This document shows positions 35,993 through 44,308 of a DNA stretch of 62,339 nucleotides, one piece after another. Each line of letters opens with the position of its first letter. Within the stretch, counting starts at the first letter, position 1. The DNA is taken from positions 1-62,339 of the forward strand of contig JAVBME010000001.1 of NCBI GenBank assembly GCA_031552765.1. The letters run 5' to 3'. The stretch comes from JAVBME01 sp031552765. GTDB lineage: Bacteria; Bacillota; Negativicutes; Acidaminococcales; JAISLQ01. The position numbers and the translations under genes were made by a program. The notes under the pieces are model-generated. The model worked only from the letters and a program-made list of their open reading frames with translations. It made no database searches and was not told the origin of the DNA.

Positions 35993-36901
35993 ATGAGCCG
36001 AAAAGTCATTGTTACAGCAGCAATCACAGGTTCCGTCCATATCCCAAGTATGTCCGAGTTTCTGCCGGTAACGCCGGATGCAATCGTCAAAGAGGCGATA
36101 GCGGCGAACAAGGCGGGTGCGGCAATAGTGCATATCCATGCCAGAGATGAAAAAACCGGTAAACCCATGAGTGACCCAATGCTCGTAAAAGAAATCGTCG
36201 ACGCTATCCGCAAAGAGTGCGATGTGGTTATAGGAGTCACCACAGGCGGCGCTCTTGGTATGACAGTGGAAGAGCGTCTGGCGGCTGTCCCCCTTTGCAA
36301 AACAGAACTGGCTTCGTGTAATGCCGGCTCGGTGAATTTTTGTTTTTCCCACATTGCAGACAAAATAAAAGAACCAAAATTTGACTGGGAGATCCCGTTT
36401 GTAAAAAACACTTATGGTATCCCGTTTGCTAACACTTTCCGCGATATGGAGCACTATATCGTTACCATGAACGAGAACGGCGTGAAGCCGGAATTTGAAG
36501 TATATGATGTAGGCATGCTTAGTAATATAGCCTATTTTGTGCAAAAAGGCATACTCAAAGGTCCTGTATATATTCAATTCGTTATGGGCATTATGGGAGG
36601 CATCCCGGCGACAGCGGATAACCTTTTGTTTTTGCATAACACTGCGCAGAAAGTACTGGGGACGAATTATGTATGGTCATGCGCGGCGGCTGGTAAAGAC
36701 CAGTTTGACATTACTACCATGGCTATGCTCCTTGGCGGCCACGTAAGAGTGGGGCTTGAAGATAACCTTTATATTTCGAAGGGTGTTTTGGCTAAATCCA
36801 ATGCTGAACCGGTGAAAAAAATAGTTGATATATTGGCTTCACTAGAGCGGGAAATAGCTTCGCCTGATGAAGCAAGGGCAATGTTGGGTGTAAAAAAATA
36901 A
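35993..36901 (+). CDS. BKACE family beta-keto acid cleavage enzyme (second paralogue)
   Basis: A 302-residue BKACE of usual length. HIHARDEKTG is the metal motif, VTTGGALGMT follows, and the later RVGLEDN is the acidic motif. Its sequence differs from the upstream BKACE in most positions outside the motifs, so the two are old paralogues and not a recent duplication. A strong AAGGAGG precedes the ATG. Either they form a heteromer, or they act on two different beta-keto acids in one pathway. 51 bp after the upstream gene, across a palindrome. Confidence 0.87.
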   Translation: MSRKVIVTAAITGSVHIPSMSEFLPVTPDAIVKEAIAANKAGAAIVHIHARDEKTGKPMSDPMLVKEIVDAIRKECDVVIGVTTGGALGMTVEERLAAVPLCKTELASCNAGSVNFCFSHIADKIKEPKFDWEIPFVKNTYGIPFANTFRDMEHYIVTMNENGVKPEFEVYDVGMLSNIAYFVQKGILKGPVYIQFVMGIMGGIPATADNLLFLHNTAQKVLGTNYVWSCAAAGKDQFDITTMAMLLGGHVRVGLEDNLYISKGVLAKSNAEPVKKIVDILASLEREIASPDEARAMLGVKK

Positions 36902-37060
36902 TTTGCTTTTTGGGGGCAAGATTAGTGCCATATGCATGATGTTCTTACGCCCCTTTGAGCGGATATTATGTTTCTTTACGGCTGGATTGAGTGCGTATCC
37001 AGGGTGGAAAAGTTTATTTTATAGGATTATCACGCGCGTAATTTGCAAAGGAGGACAAAA

Positions 37061-38413
37061 ATGAAACGTTGGTTTAGAGGCTTGGGCCAATCTTTGAACA
37101 TGGGTATGGACAAATACACGCCAGACTCTTTTATTTTTGCGGTACTTCTTACTTTTGTCATTTTCATAATGGGCATAACTTTAGCCGGCCAAAAACCTTT
37201 TTCCATGATCGAGTATTGGTATAAAGGCTTTTGGGGTTTTCTTGCTTTTTCCATGCAAATGGTACTTATTATAGTTACCGGTTATACGCTTGCAACTACA
37301 CCGCTTGTCAGTAAGTTTCTGACAAAACTCCTGAGCATTCCGAAAACATCGTTGTCCGCAGCTATATTTATTTTTGTCGTGACAGCGGTCTTATCCTTCA
37401 TACACTGGGGGTTCGGCATGGTCGTCGGCGCGCTTTTGGCGCCAAGGCTGGGCAGAAGCATCCCCAAACTGGATTTTAGGTTTATGGTCGCCAGTTCCTA
37501 CCTGGGCTGGTGTGTCGGCGCTATAGGGTTATCCATATCTATAGCTCTCTTGGTAAATTCGCCGGGGCATTTCCTGGAGAAAAAGATTGGCATCGTACCA
37601 TTGTCACAGACCTCATTGCATCCGGAATTGCTGGTCATGACAATAGTAAGCACTTTGCTCATTTCACCAATACTTTTGTGGCTGTTGCACCCGGAAGACA
37701 AAGATATCCCTGAACTTGACCCCAAAATACGGGCGCGTTTCGACCAGGCTATCGCTGCTGACAACGAGCAAGAAGAGGTACAGGAAGAAAAAACTTTTGC
37801 CACCATTGTAGAAAACAGCGTCATCATCACCGTACTTTTAAGTTTGATGGGCCTGTCGTTTTGTGTGCACTGGTTTGCTACCAGGGGCTTTGACATACAG
37901 CTGAACTTCTTTAACTTCTTTATGCTGTTTGCCGGTATAGCTTTGCATGGTACGCCGCGCAAGTTTTTGTCGGCTTTCCAGGAAGGCGTGAAACTGACCT
38001 GGGGCATAGCGCTGCAATATCCTTTTTACGCCGGTATCCAGGGCATGATGCATGCATCAGGCTTGGTACCCATCATGGTCGGCTGGTTTATTGCCATATC
38101 TACAGCCGAGACCTTTCCCTTCTGGACTTACATCAGCTCCAGCATCGTCAACCTGTTTATTCCTTCCTCCGGCGGCATACTGCTCATCCAGGGCCCGATC
38201 ATGATCGACGCAGGTATGAAACTGGGGCTTTCCGGCGCCGAAGTATTGCGCCCCTTCATGGTAGGTGAGCAGATAAGCAACCTTATTCAGCCGTTTTTTG
38301 CCATCCCGCTTTTGGCGATGGCCGGTATGAAGATGAAAGACATCATGGGTTACTGCATAATTTTCTATATAGTATTTTCTGTAATATATAACATCGGGTT
38401 TGTTGTATTCTAA
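37061..38413 (+). CDS. atoE: Short-chain fatty acid carrier (AtoE-like)
   Basis: A 450-residue polytopic protein of the AtoE (short-chain fatty acid transporter) family. About 10-12 helices are seen. The N-terminal MKRWFRGLGQSLNMGMDKYTPDSF and IEYWYKGFWGFLAFSMQM segments, FIHWGFGMVVGALLAPRLGR and the late LFIPSSGGILLIQGPIM match the family. A charged cytoplasmic loop with a run of acidic residues lies near residue 235. AAGGAGG fixes the ATG at 37061. It is last in the SDR/BKACE operon, so it likely brings in the operon's carboxylic acid substrate, or exports acetoacetate or butyrate formed by it (inference). A terminator follows. Confidence 0.85.
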   Translation: MKRWFRGLGQSLNMGMDKYTPDSFIFAVLLTFVIFIMGITLAGQKPFSMIEYWYKGFWGFLAFSMQMVLIIVTGYTLATTPLVSKFLTKLLSIPKTSLSAAIFIFVVTAVLSFIHWGFGMVVGALLAPRLGRSIPKLDFRFMVASSYLGWCVGAIGLSISIALLVNSPGHFLEKKIGIVPLSQTSLHPELLVMTIVSTLLISPILLWLLHPEDKDIPELDPKIRARFDQAIAADNEQEEVQEEKTFATIVENSVIITVLLSLMGLSFCVHWFATRGFDIQLNFFNFFMLFAGIALHGTPRKFLSAFQEGVKLTWGIALQYPFYAGIQGMMHASGLVPIMVGWFIAISTAETFPFWTYISSSIVNLFIPSSGGILLIQGPIMIDAGMKLGLSGAEVLRPFMVGEQISNLIQPFFAIPLLAMAGMKMKDIMGYCIIFYIVFSVIYNIGFVVF

Positions 38414-38440
38414 ACTTAAAACTTTATATAAATACACACG

Positions 38441-38468
38441 CCGCCTGGTTAAAGCCAGGCGGTTTTTT
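38441..38468 (+). terminator. Rho-independent terminator of the BKACE operon
   Basis: CCGCCTGG, loop TTAAAG, CCAGGCGG, then six T. Confidence 0.92.
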
Positions 38469-38544
38469 ATTTTTTAGTAGTAAATTACAAAGAGAAAAAG
38501 TAAAATAATAACAAAGGATTTTGTGATGTAAGCGAGGGGCGGCT

Positions 38545-39195
38545 ATGAAAAAAATAAAAGGAACGCTACTTTGTGGTTTTCTGCTGGCTGTTTTTTTGCT
38601 CACCGGCTGTATGAAAGGCGAAGTCACTCTAGATATGGCGCGGGACGGTTCGGCGCAGCTCAAGTATAAGGTGCTGGTCGCGGCGATCATGGGACAGCCG
38701 GCCAAAGAAGAGATAAAGAAGTTAAAAGACAAAGGTATGACCGTAGAGGAGATAAAAGAAGGCGACAAGAACGGGTTTATTGCCAGCAAGAAATTAGCCG
38801 GACTTGACGAACTCGATAAACTGGGACTTTTCAACAGTGATGAAAAAACGCTAAACAAATCGCGTATAGAAAAAGGTTTTTTCTATGATGAACAGATTTT
38901 TGACATACTTTATAAAGGGCCGAAAGAAGACCCAAAGATAAACCCGGAAGAGAAAAAACAACGTGATAAGATACTTTCCGCGGTAGATTTCTCTTTTGCG
39001 CTCAACCTGCCGGTTGCGGCGGCGACAAACAATGCCGACAGCGCTCTTAATGGCGGGAAAAACCTTGTGTGGAAGCTGAAAATGGTAGAGGACACTCATA
39101 TCAAGGCTACGGCCAAAGTATGGCACTGGGGAAATATTTTACTTGTAGCGGCGATAGCGGCTGGCGCCGGTTTATGGTATTACAAGAAAAAATAG
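38545..39195 (+). CDS. Lipoprotein with C-terminal membrane anchor, unknown function
   Basis: A 216-residue protein that I do not place in a named family with certainty. The N-terminus is a lipoprotein signal (MKKIKGTLLCGF..., lipobox LLTGC at about residues 19-23). The middle has lysine/glutamate-rich helices and a segment with KVLVAAIM, similar in feel to bacterial LppM/DUF3153-type lipoproteins. The C-terminus has a transmembrane helix (WGNILLVAAIAAGAGLWYY) and a basic end (KKK). So it is tethered at both ends, with the bulk outside. GAGGGGCGG precedes the ATG. A single-gene unit. Confidence 0.6.
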   Translation: MKKIKGTLLCGFLLAVFLLTGCMKGEVTLDMARDGSAQLKYKVLVAAIMGQPAKEEIKKLKDKGMTVEEIKEGDKNGFIASKKLAGLDELDKLGLFNSDEKTLNKSRIEKGFFYDEQIFDILYKGPKEDPKINPEEKKQRDKILSAVDFSFALNLPVAAATNNADSALNGGKNLVWKLKMVEDTHIKATAKVWHWGNILLVAAIAAGAGLWYYKKK

Positions 39196-39217
39196 CGCGT
39201 ATTATTTATATAAAAAG

Positions 39218-39288
39218 GACAAAGTATTTTCTTAATATCATTAGGAAAACACTTTGTCTACAGTCTAACCACCCGTTGAACGGGTGGT
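39218..39288. repeat. Double-hairpin element with TGTCTACAGTCT core
   Basis: GACAAAGT (39218-39225) pairs with ACTTTGTC (39251-39258), with TTTTC/GAAAA inside. The 12-mer TGTCTACAGTCT covers 39255-39266. ACCACCCG and CGGGTGGT (39268-39288) form a second hairpin. The same order (IR, 12-mer, GC-rich hairpin) occurs at 219-285. It lies between convergent genes and may terminate both. Confidence 0.6.
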
Positions 39289-39310
39289 GATGATTTTCTA
39301 CACCTTTTGT

Positions 39311-41641
39311 TCAATATTTTTGAGCGGTCTGTCTGTTTTTCAACATGCGCATGCTGTTAAGTATCACCAGCATAGCGGCTCCGGTATCGGCAAAGACAGC
39401 CAGCCAGAGCGTAGTCAGGTTGAAAACTGCTAAAACAAGAAAAATGGCTTTGGTGGCAAGCGCAAAGATGATGTTTTGTTTAATTAGTTTGCGGCTTTTT
39501 TTACTTAAAGCGATCAGCGTAGGTAGGCTTGTTATCTTGTCATTCAGCAATGCAACGTCGGCAACTTCTATGGCCGCAGTCGCTCCGGCCGCGCCCATGG
39601 CCACGCCGACGTCGGCGCGGGCAAGCGCGGGGGCGTCGTTGAGCCCGTCGCCGGCCATGAGGACATTGCCGTATTTATTTTTCAACTTGCCGATGATAGC
39701 GGCTTTGCCTTGAGGCAAAAGGCCGCTGATCGCTTCGTCGAGGCCGAGGCGGCCTTTAACGGAGGCGGCTACTTTTTCATGGTCGCCGGTGAGCATTATG
39801 ATATGGCGGATACCAAGTTTTTTTAGTTGTTCCACGGCAGTGGCGGCGTCAGGCCTGATACTGTCGATAAGGGCAAACAACCCGGCTTCTTGCCCGTCTA
39901 TAGCGACAAATACGGCGCTGGCGCCGAGCATTTGGTATTCATCATATTTTTTGAGCAATAAAGCGATGTTTACACCCTCTTTTTCCAGATACGCGCGGCT
40001 GCCGGCTACCACCTTCTTGCCTTCGACTGTCCCTGACAGGCCGAGGCCGGATTGGGTGTATACATCGGATACCGGCGGCAGGTCAAGGCCTTGCGCTTCA
40101 AACAAAACTGCCAAAGCCGCTGGGTGCCGGGAGGAGGTTTCCAGTGCGGCGGTAAGGCGCAGGACGTCTTCTTTGCTAAAAGGATAGGGGGCGTAGATGT
40201 TGGCTACAGCCAGTTGCCCGGTAGACAGGGTGCCGGTCTTGTCGAGGGCCACCGCATTGGCCTTGCCGGCATTTTCCAAGGCCGCTCCGCCTTTGATCAA
40301 TATGCCAAGGCGCGAGGCGGTGCTGATAGCGGCGGCGGCTACTACCGGCGAGGCAAGTATAAGGGCGCAGGGACAAGCTATGACCAGCAGCACCAGGCCC
40401 CGGTACAGCCAGGTTTCAAAGGGCTGGTTGTAAAATAACCAGGGTACGGCGACGATGAGAAAAGTAGCGGCAATGACAAGAGGAGTGTAGATGCGGGCAA
40501 ATTTTTCGGCGAATTCCTGGCTGGGCGTTTTTTGCGCCTGGGCGCTTTCCACCAGTTCCTGGATGCGGCTGAGCATGGAAGTCTCGGTTGTGCCGTCGGC
40601 GGCTACTACGAGCTGGCTGTCGGTAGGGTAACTGCCGGCAAATATTTTGTCGCCTGGGCCCACGTCGCGCGGCAGTGATTCTCCGGTGATGGAGGCTTGG
40701 TTGATGGCGGCGCGTCCTTCTCTTACCGTAGCGTCCACCGCCAGCACTTCGCCGGTGCGCACCAGCAGCTCGTCGCCTTGTTCTATAGTAGAGCTGTCTA
40801 TTTCTATTGTTTTGCCATAGACTATCTTGAGCATGGTCGTGGGCGCGGCGCTCAAAAGCGCGTTGAGCGAGCGCTCGGCGCGGGCCAGTGTATAAGCCTG
40901 CAAAACGCGTCCCAAGCCAAATAAAATGACCACGGCGGAAGCCTCCAGCCAGTCGTCAAGAAAAACAGCGCCTAGGACAGCGGCGGTCATGAGTACGTTC
41001 ATATCCATGACGCCTGCCAAAAGAGAATGGAAGGCGGCGCGGAACACCGGCCAGCCGGCGGCTATGATGCAAGCGGCAAAACTATAGTGGGCAATGGCGG
41101 TTTGGCCGTTGCTGCGGGAAAACAGGCTGACAAAAAGCAAAAAGACGCCTGCCGCCAAAGATAAGGTGGGGGCGTTTTTCCACCACACTTTTTTAGTGGT
41201 GGCCTGCCCCATGATACTGGCGCTGTATCCTTGCCCTTCTACGGCACGGATTATTTCGCTCGGCGAGCCGGTATGTTCTATCATCAATTTGCCGCCGGGG
41301 AAGCGGAGAGTAAGTTGCTTAACGCCTGGCGTTTTAAGTAGTACGCTCTTTAGGCTTTCGGCGCAGTCCGGGCAATCGAGGCCGTCGACTTTGAAAGTAT
41401 GTACGGCTGTGTTGGCGGTGGACTTGACAATGGCGCCATAACCTTGTTTTTCTACAAGGGCTATGATATCGGCAGTGTCTATATTGTGTTCTACTGTAAG
41501 CTTGCCGGAAGGAAACTGCAAAGAGGCCTGCTTTACGCCGGGAGTTTTGCGTATGATCTTCTCCAGGGACGATGCGCAATCTGGGCAATCGAGGCCTGAT
41601 ACTTGAAAGATTTGTTGTGTGTAACGGGCGTCTGTTGACAT
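39311..41641 (-). CDS. Heavy-metal P1B-type ATPase (Cd/Zn/Pb exporter type)
   Basis: A 776-residue P1B ATPase. Two N-terminal HMA domains, each with GLDCPDCAxSL (about residues 16-26 and 86-96), are followed by about 8 transmembrane helices. Metal path motif CPCALILASP lies in the sixth helix, the phosphorylation loop is DKTGTLS, the actuator is in TGESLPRDVGPGDK, the HP motif is in SRHPAA and the hinge is GDGLNDAPAL. The CPC motif and the ArsR-family gene next door suggest Zn2+/Cd2+/Pb2+ (ZntA/CadA type) rather than Cu+, but this is not proven. It exports metal from the cytosol. It is the second gene of an operon with its repressor, 13 bp after it. Confidence 0.93.
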   Translation of the reverse strand: MSTDARYTQQIFQVSGLDCPDCASSLEKIIRKTPGVKQASLQFPSGKLTVEHNIDTADIIALVEKQGYGAIVKSTANTAVHTFKVDGLDCPDCAESLKSVLLKTPGVKQLTLRFPGGKLMIEHTGSPSEIIRAVEGQGYSASIMGQATTKKVWWKNAPTLSLAAGVFLLFVSLFSRSNGQTAIAHYSFAACIIAAGWPVFRAAFHSLLAGVMDMNVLMTAAVLGAVFLDDWLEASAVVILFGLGRVLQAYTLARAERSLNALLSAAPTTMLKIVYGKTIEIDSSTIEQGDELLVRTGEVLAVDATVREGRAAINQASITGESLPRDVGPGDKIFAGSYPTDSQLVVAADGTTETSMLSRIQELVESAQAQKTPSQEFAEKFARIYTPLVIAATFLIVAVPWLFYNQPFETWLYRGLVLLVIACPCALILASPVVAAAAISTASRLGILIKGGAALENAGKANAVALDKTGTLSTGQLAVANIYAPYPFSKEDVLRLTAALETSSRHPAALAVLFEAQGLDLPPVSDVYTQSGLGLSGTVEGKKVVAGSRAYLEKEGVNIALLLKKYDEYQMLGASAVFVAIDGQEAGLFALIDSIRPDAATAVEQLKKLGIRHIIMLTGDHEKVAASVKGRLGLDEAISGLLPQGKAAIIGKLKNKYGNVLMAGDGLNDAPALARADVGVAMGAAGATAAIEVADVALLNDKITSLPTLIALSKKSRKLIKQNIIFALATKAIFLVLAVFNLTTLWLAVFADTGAAMLVILNSMRMLKNRQTAQKY

Positions 41642-41654
41642 CGTATAGCCTCCT

Positions 41655-42002
41655 TTAAATATTGTGTGCCACGTGCTCCAGCCCCTGGCCGACCAGTCCT
41701 TCGATATGGCCGTCGTCTAGCGAATATACGATATTTTTTCCTTCACGCCGCGCTTTGACCAGCCGTGCGCTTTTTAGCACCCGCAACTGGTGCGACACTG
41801 CCGACTGGCTCATGCCGACCGCGTCAGCCAGGTGGTATACGCACTTTTCCTCGCTTAGCAGGGCAAGTATTATCTTGATACGGGTAGAGTCGCCGAGCAC
41901 GCGGAATATTTCTGCTAAAAAGATTGGTATCTCGGATTGGATGAGTTGTTGCCCGCTTTGTAATTGAAACAACTCTTCCAAACGTAGTTTTTCTACCGGC
42001 AT
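41655..42002 (-). CDS. ArsR/SmtB-family metal-responsive repressor
   Basis: A 115-residue winged-helix repressor. FRVLGDSTRIKIILALLSEEKCVYHLADAVGMSQSAVSHQLRVLKSARLVKARREG is the classical ArsR/SmtB fold, with the alpha-3 region reading EEKCVYHLAD (ELCVCDL-like, one cysteine) and a C-terminal helix ending with HIEGLVGQGLEHV, as in zinc/cadmium sensors with an alpha-5 site. The GGAGG 7 bp before ATG 42002 fixes the start; eight extra in-frame codons from 42026 are unlikely. It releases the promoter when Zn/Cd/Pb binds. It heads the operon with the P-type ATPase. Confidence 0.93.
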   Translation of the reverse strand: MPVEKLRLEELFQLQSGQQLIQSEIPIFLAEIFRVLGDSTRIKIILALLSEEKCVYHLADAVGMSQSAVSHQLRVLKSARLVKARREGKNIVYSLDDGHIEGLVGQGLEHVAHNI

Positions 42003-42022
42003 TATAACGCCTCCATTATTGA

Positions 42023-42077
42023 ACATATGAGCAATCGTTCATATGTAAAATATAACATGGTTTTTTATACCTGTCAA
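42023..42077 (-). promoter_or_regulatory. Promoter and ArsR-type operator of the metal-export operon
   Basis: On the minus strand, TTGACA (42072-42077 as TGTCAA) and TATATT (42049-42054) have an ideal 17-bp spacing. Just downstream, ACATATGA and TCATATGT form an inverted repeat (42023-42046) with an 8-bp centre, close to the 12-2-12 operators of the ArsR/SmtB family. The operator lies between the -10 and the start codon at 42002, so binding blocks transcription. Confidence 0.85.
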
Positions 42078-42261
42078 GAGAGGGATGCCGGGATTTTTTC
42101 TCGCATGCGCACTAGGTGCGCTTTCGCAGGTTCTAGATGGGATGCGTGGTTTTTCGCCCCTGCTATTGTCCGTATTTTTTATAAAACTCTTGGTAAAATA
42201 GCGCGGGGCTGGTAATATAGATAAGAGAAAAAGTATGTTTTAGGCTAGGCACGAGGTAATG

Positions 42262-43860
42262 ATGGAAAAATCCGGCTCAAGCGGAGTATTGTTAAAAGGA
42301 ACGCTTATACTTACGGTATCGGGAATTGTTGTAAAAATCATAGGTTCCCTAAACTGGGTATTTCTTTCCCGTATATTGGGCGGCGAAGGCATTGGTCTAT
42401 ACCAGATGGGCTTTCCCATCTACCTTTTGGCGCTGACCTTGTCTTCGGCCGGTATTCCGGTGGCCATATCCATAATAACGGCGGAAAAACTTGCCGCAGG
42501 AGACTATAATGGCGCGCGGCGGGTATTTGATTTGTCGCGGCGGGTGCTTTATTTTACCGGAGCTTTTTTTATGTTTTTTATGACACTAGGGGCTGGCTGG
42601 CTGGTGGCGCATGACTGGATACGCGACGAGCGGGCCTTTTGGTCGATAATAGCCCTGGCGCCGGCAGTCTTTTTGGTTACTTTTATGTCCAGCATGCGCG
42701 GTTACTTGCAGGGATGGCAAAAGATGGCGCCGACAGCGGCGTCCGAGATAATAGAACAGCTCTTTAGAGTTGTGACCATGATATTTTTTGCCTGGCTGCT
42801 ATTGCCCTTCGGCCTTCAGTACGGGGCGGCCGGCGCCAGTATGGGCGCGGCGGTAGGCGCGCTGATGGCACTGGTACTGCTGTCTTTTTGCGTTAACCGC
42901 CTGCACGGTTTGTATGCCGACAAGTTTGCCCAAATAGATGAAGGGCCGCGCGAAAGCGCAAAAGAACTGCTGCGCCGCCTGCTCAAATTGGCTCTGCCCA
43001 TATCCATGGCCAGCCTGATGCTGCCGGTAGTGGCCAACCTGGATATGCTGATCGTGCCGCAGCGCCTGGAAGTGGCCGGCTTTGACATACACAAGGCGAC
43101 CGAGCTATTTGGCTATATGACGGGTATGGCTTTACCGTTGATAAATCTTGCTACTATTTTGACGGTTGCGCTTTCCATTGCGCTGGTGCCGTCGATAGCG
43201 ACTTCAAGGGCGGCTGGTGGAACAGAAGAGATCTGCGAAAAAGCGGGAACGGCTTTTCGCATTGCCATGGCTACGACAGTGCCCTGCGCTGTCGGTCTTT
43301 ACCTGTTGGCGGATCCAGTAGCGCGTGTGGTGTACAATTCGCCCGGGGCGGCGGTAACTATAGCGGCCAGCAGTGTAGCGGTAGTCTTTCTGGGTTTGCA
43401 CCAGGTAAGTACAGGTATCCTGCAAGGCCTTGGCCTGACGCGCATCCCTGTGCTGGCTATGCTGGCGGCAGCGGCGCTCAAGGTGGTTTTAAACTGGCAA
43501 CTGGTAGCTTTACCGGCTTTCGGCATAAAAGGGGCGGCTTATGCTACTGTCGCCGATATGGCCGCCGCGGCTCTGGTAAACATGTTTTTCATCTGGCGGC
43601 ATACGGGCTTTTTCCTCGATGTCAAAGTAACGCTCAAAGTGTTTGCCGCCGCTTTAGCGATGGCGGGGGGCATATTCCTGGCCCTGTCCGGAGCCGGCTA
43701 CCTCGGAGGCTGGTCGCTTTTGTTGGCGGTCGTCCTGGGGGCGGGCATATATATACCGCTGGTCCTGTTCTTAGGCGGTTTGCCTTGGTCTGACGCCGCA
43801 CAAGTGCCCATATTGGGCAAGTATTGTGAAAGGTTGCGCGTCCGGTTGGCAAAAAGTTGA
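42262..43860 (+). CDS. SpoVB-like polysaccharide/lipid flippase (MOP superfamily)
   Basis: A 532-residue membrane protein of the MOP flippase superfamily, SpoVB/MurJ-like. About 14 hydrophobic helices. The N-terminus has GTLILTVSGIVVKIIGSLNWVFLSRILGGEGIGLYQMGFP, close to the SpoVB/YtgP group in Firmicutes. It likely moves a lipid-linked cell-wall or polysaccharide precursor across the membrane. ATG at 42259 and 42262 both occur; the second is favoured by spacing from GAGG. It does not prove sporulation. Single-gene unit, with a tRNA gene 35 bp after it. Confidence 0.83.
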   Translation: MEKSGSSGVLLKGTLILTVSGIVVKIIGSLNWVFLSRILGGEGIGLYQMGFPIYLLALTLSSAGIPVAISIITAEKLAAGDYNGARRVFDLSRRVLYFTGAFFMFFMTLGAGWLVAHDWIRDERAFWSIIALAPAVFLVTFMSSMRGYLQGWQKMAPTAASEIIEQLFRVVTMIFFAWLLLPFGLQYGAAGASMGAAVGALMALVLLSFCVNRLHGLYADKFAQIDEGPRESAKELLRRLLKLALPISMASLMLPVVANLDMLIVPQRLEVAGFDIHKATELFGYMTGMALPLINLATILTVALSIALVPSIATSRAAGGTEEICEKAGTAFRIAMATTVPCAVGLYLLADPVARVVYNSPGAAVTIAASSVAVVFLGLHQVSTGILQGLGLTRIPVLAMLAAAALKVVLNWQLVALPAFGIKGAAYATVADMAAAALVNMFFIWRHTGFFLDVKVTLKVFAAALAMAGGIFLALSGAGYLGGWSLLLAVVLGAGIYIPLVLFLGGLPWSDAAQVPILGKYCERLRVRLAKS

Positions 43861-43895
43861 CAAACACTATACAGAAGGATAAAATATTTCCATAC

Positions 43896-43971
43896 GCCAC
43901 CATAGCTCAGCCGGTAGAGCAACGCATTCGTAATGCGTGGGTCGCAGGTTCAATTCCTGTTGGTGGCTCCA
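43896..43971 (+). tRNA. tRNA-Thr (anticodon CGU)
   Basis: A full cloverleaf: acceptor GCCACCA (43896-43902) and TGGTGGC (43961-43967), discriminator T and encoded CCA. D-arm TAGCTCAGCCGGTAGAGCA, anticodon stem ACGCA/TGCGT with loop TTCGTAA (anticodon CGT at 43929-43931), T-arm with GGTTCAATTCC. 76 nt. Followed by a terminator and then an integrative element, a usual integration setting. Confidence 0.95.
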
Positions 43972-43979
43972 GTGATTAC

Positions 43980-44012
43980 AAGCCTTTCGGCATTATGCCG
44001 GAAGGCTTTTTT
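43980..44012 (+). terminator. Terminator after the tRNA-Thr gene
   Basis: AAGCCTTTCGGC, loop ATTAT, GCCGGAAGGCTT with one mismatch, followed by TTTT. Confidence 0.85.
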
Positions 44013-44308
44013 GTGTCTAAACCGCTTATTGACCGCTTATTTTGAATTTAATTCAGAAACAGGGCGGCGAGGCAAAGGGGACAAAAATGCATTCCGTTTC
44101 CCCCCATTTTTTAGCATCTCACAATATTACAATAAAAGCACAGGATTTGATCAATCCTACACCTGACGGCATGGGGCGTATTGCTGGCAACAGTACCTTC
44201 TGCCGGAAGAAAAGCGCGGGAAGAGACGTCAACCCGCAAACATTATCGCTGTGACCGCACTTGTGCATTCCTCCGGAGGGTGCTGGTCGTGGCCCAAGGA
44301 GTGAAAAA
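44013..44308. other. Gap between tRNA terminator and element ATPase
   Basis: About 300 bp with short open frames but no convincing ribosome sites. Likely the left end of the element with its promoter; no clear -35/-10 pair stands out. AAGGAG lies just before the ATPase start. Confidence 0.45.

Noticed and set aside
43896..43971. Duplicate of the tRNA-Thr 3' end as right attachment site
   Set aside because: I searched by eye around 48130-48400 and 61550-61830 and found no matching T-arm/acceptor sequence.
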